This document shows, in pieces, positions 4,846-6,598 of a stretch of 6,598 nucleotides of DNA. Source of the stretch: Chloroflexota bacterium (GTDB lineage: Bacteria; Chloroflexota; UBA4733); the NCBI GenBank assembly GCA_023381895.1, contig JAMCTA010000041.1:1-6598 (forward strand), given 5' to 3'. A program made the position numbers and the translations under genes. Position 1 is the stretch's first letter. Every line of letters starts with the position of its first letter. A model generated the notes under the pieces. It was not told the DNA's origin and searched no databases. It worked only from the letters and a program-made list of their open reading frames with translations.

Positions 4846-6504
4846 TTACATCTGCTCCGGCGCGTTGACTCCCATCAGACCCAGGGTGTTGCCGAGCACG
4901 ATCTTGCAGGCGCTGACCAGCTTCAGTCTCGCCTTCGTGAGCCCCTCGTCCTCTGATACCACCCTGCACTGCTTGTAGAATGAGTGGAAGACGGCCGCGA
5001 TCTCCTGCGCGTAGTGTGGGAGGTGGTGCGGCGCCAGGGTTGTTGCCGCGATCTCAACCAACTCCGGGAGCATCAACATCTTGCGGATCAGATCCTGCTC
5101 GGCTTGAGACACGAGCAGCGAGACGTCGCCATCGGAAAAATCTACCTCTCCAGCATACCTGAGGATGCTAGCGATGCGGGCGTGGGCGTACTGGACATAG
5201 TAGACCGGGTTCTCGTTGGACTGCTCCTTGGCAAGGTCCAGGTCGAAGTCCATCATCGCCTCCGGCGAACGCGCCAATAGGAAGAAGCGCACCGCATCAG
5301 AGCCGACCTCCTCGAGCACTTCATCCAGCGTGATGATGTCGCCGGTGCGCTTGGACATCCGAACCGGCTTTCCGCCGCGCTTCAGGCTGACCAACTGGTA
5401 CAGGATGACCACCAGCCGTTCCGGATCGACCCCGACGCCCCCCGCGATGTTCTTCATCCGCGGGACGTGCCCCTGATGGTCGGCCCCCCAGACATCGATG
5501 ACCCTGTCGTAACCACGCAGCACAAACTTGTCATAATGATAGGCCGCGTCGGCAGCGAAGTAGGTCGGCGTGCCGTTGCTCCTCACGAGGACGTTGTCCT
5601 TGTCCTCTCCCATAGCCGTGGAAGCAAACCACACCGCGCCCTCGCGCTCCACGACGTAGCCACGATCGCGCAACTGAGCGATCGTGCTTTCGATCAACCC
5701 ATCGTCGTACAAGCTCTGCTCCGAAAACCAGCGGTCGAACCTTACATTCATCCGCTCCAGATCTGCGCGTATCCGCGCGACCATCATGTCGGTGCCGAGC
5801 TTCCCCAAGAGAGGCAGCGCCTCGTCTCTCGGCATCTCCAGATAGTTCCTGCCGTGCTCCGCGACAATCTCCCGTGCCAGCTCCACCATGTACTCTCCGG
5901 CGTATCCGTCCGACGGCAGCGCCGCTTCAACGCCGAGTTGTTGGAGATAGCGAGCGTAGAGGGTTGCGTAGAACGCTTCCATCCGTGACCCGGCGTCGTT
6001 CACGTAGTATTCGCGTTCGACTCGGTAGCCCGCGTGTGAGAGGACATTGGCGAGGCTATCTCCCAACGCCGCTCCGCGCCCGGCTCCTACGTGGAGCGGG
6101 CCAGTGGGGTTGGCGCTCACGTATTCCAGTTGCACCGTGGCGCCGTTGCCCATGGGAACCGAGCCGTACGAGGTTCCGAGGGATAGGATTTCGTCCACCT
6201 GCGAAGCGATCCACGCGGGGGACAGCTTGAAGTTCAGGAATCCTGGTCGCGCGACGTCGACTGAGGACAGAAAGTGCGTGCCAGCCATCTGGTTGGCAAG
6301 TGCTAAGGCGATGGACATCGGATCCATCCGCGCCGTGCGCGCCATTCGGAGGGCAATGTTGCTGGCGTACTCGCCGTGCTCGGGATTCTGCGGAGTCTCG
6401 ACAGTCACCTCCGGCACGGCCGCTGGCGGCAACACCCCTTGCTGCTGTGTCTGTTGAACGGCAGCGGAGATGAGGTCCCGCAGCATGTCGCGTACGGTTG
6501 TCAC
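4846..6504 (-). CDS. argS: Arginyl-tRNA synthetase
   Basis: Class I aminoacyl-tRNA synthetase that charges tRNA-Arg with arginine using ATP, in the cytoplasm; 552 residues, normal for bacterial ArgS. The N-terminal Add-1 domain (about 1-95) contains NPEHGEYASNIALRMAR. The Rossmann catalytic domain carries the HIGH-type signature in SANPTGPLHVGAGRGAALGD (130-149), with H138-V-G-A141 in place of HIGH. It continues with YYVNDAGSRM and DVWGADHQGHVPRM, and the KMSKS equivalent is R382-M-S-K-R386. The DALR anticodon-binding domain (about 430-552) begins NPVYYVQYAHARI and ends LGLMGVNAPEQM, so the C terminus is intact. The start was set at GTG 6504, with AGGAG eight bases upstream. The open frame reaches 6594, but that part encodes the promoter and leader hairpin. 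Its regulation probably involves the hairpin just before the ribosome site. The class I signatures make this certain at family level. Confidence 0.98.
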   Translation of the reverse strand: MTTVRDMLRDLISAAVQQTQQQGVLPPAAVPEVTVETPQNPEHGEYASNIALRMARTARMDPMSIALALANQMAGTHFLSSVDVARPGFLNFKLSPAWIASQVDEILSLGTSYGSVPMGNGATVQLEYVSANPTGPLHVGAGRGAALGDSLANVLSHAGYRVEREYYVNDAGSRMEAFYATLYARYLQQLGVEAALPSDGYAGEYMVELAREIVAEHGRNYLEMPRDEALPLLGKLGTDMMVARIRADLERMNVRFDRWFSEQSLYDDGLIESTIAQLRDRGYVVEREGAVWFASTAMGEDKDNVLVRSNGTPTYFAADAAYHYDKFVLRGYDRVIDVWGADHQGHVPRMKNIAGGVGVDPERLVVILYQLVSLKRGGKPVRMSKRTGDIITLDEVLEEVGSDAVRFFLLARSPEAMMDFDLDLAKEQSNENPVYYVQYAHARIASILRYAGEVDFSDGDVSLLVSQAEQDLIRKMLMLPELVEIAATTLAPHHLPHYAQEIAAVFHSFYKQCRVVSEDEGLTKARLKLVSACKIVLGNTLGLMGVNAPEQM

Positions 6505-6519
6505 GTCTTTAGCTCCTAC

Positions 6520-6564
6520 AAAAAACGGTGTCGTCTGACCCGTGAAGGGCCAGACGCCACACCG
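6520..6564 (-). terminator. Intrinsic-terminator-like hairpin in the argS leader (possible attenuator)
   Basis: Minus strand: CGGTGT (6559-6564) pairs with ACACCG (6526-6531); after a two-base GG bulge CGTCTG pairs with CAGACG; then G-U and CCC/GGG close a five-base loop (TTCAC). That is about 16 pairs, followed directly by six T (6520-6525). The T run ends three bases before the argS ribosome site AGGAG (6513-6517). The stem begins at the expected transcription start, so it would form in nascent argS RNA. Confidence 0.75.
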
Positions 6565-6565
6565 A

Positions 6566-6594
6566 ATTATAGTGTACGCCGCGTCAGGCGGCAA
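6566..6594 (-). promoter_or_regulatory. Sigma-70-type promoter of argS
   Basis: Minus strand: -35 TTGCCG (6589-6594), 17-base spacer, consensus -10 TATAAT (6566-6571). Start is expected near 6559, so the leader to the GTG codon is only about 55 bases and is mostly occupied by the hairpin and T tract. Confidence 0.78.
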
Positions 6595-6598
6595 ATCG

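Noticed and set aside
5467..5988. 173-codon plus-strand open frame opposite argS
   Set aside because: It is antisense to the well-conserved ArgS catalytic region and has no independent start signals.
6513..6564. T-box leader upstream of argS
   Set aside because: The leader is only about 55 bases and has neither the T-box sequence nor a specifier stem, so it cannot be a T-box.
6505..6594. 30-residue N-terminal extension of ArgS
   Set aside because: It covers the promoter and hairpin. ArgS proteins begin near the VRDMLRDL helix, and GTG 6504 has AGGAG at eight bases.

Overview
The window is bacterial chromosomal DNA that is visibly GC-rich and carries compact core genes. These include an arginyl-tRNA synthetase, five tRNAs, consensus sigma-70-type promoters, Shine-Dalgarno sites, and GTG or TTG starts. 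Nothing fixes the phylum. The short cobalamin-riboswitch form, the WYL regulator and the AI-2E-family permease would fit Firmicutes, Actinobacteriota (Coriobacteriia-like) or Chloroflexota-like lineages, but that is inference. No mobile element or CRISPR array was seen.

Left arm (1-2340, all minus strand): a TTGACA/TAGAAT promoter at 2311-2340 reads into tRNA-Ser(UGA), tRNA-Ser(GCU) and a tRNA-Arg whose anticodon reads GCG. About 230 bases further on come a short HTH-WYL regulator (1075-1713) and an AI-2E/PerM-family membrane protein (1-1045, cut by the window edge). The regulator and permease are about 30 bases apart and probably co-transcribed.

Centre (2433-4009, plus strand): a promoter, a compact cobalamin (B12) riboswitch, a long leader with a terminator-like hairpin and a duplicated segment, and a NiCoT nickel/cobalt permease. 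The riboswitch implies that the permease supplies cobalt for corrinoid synthesis and is shut off when cobalamin is plentiful.

Right-centre (4038-4825): two more serine tRNAs, GGA and CGA, on the minus strand. They are divergent from a small HesB/IscA-like protein with a Cys/Gly-rich tail, and the two divergent promoters overlap. With the left tRNA cluster, the window holds four serine isoacceptors that together can read all six serine codons.

Right arm (4774-6598): argS on the minus strand, convergent with the HesB-like gene across a shared inverted repeat. Its promoter is near consensus and is followed at once by a strong hairpin plus six T, ending three bases before the ribosome binding site. 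This looks like a built-in attenuator and is the most unusual regulatory structure here.

Functionally the window mixes translation capacity (serine and arginine tRNAs, ArgS) with metal and cofactor supply (cobalt uptake, a HesB-like protein). No clear novel multi-gene system is visible.
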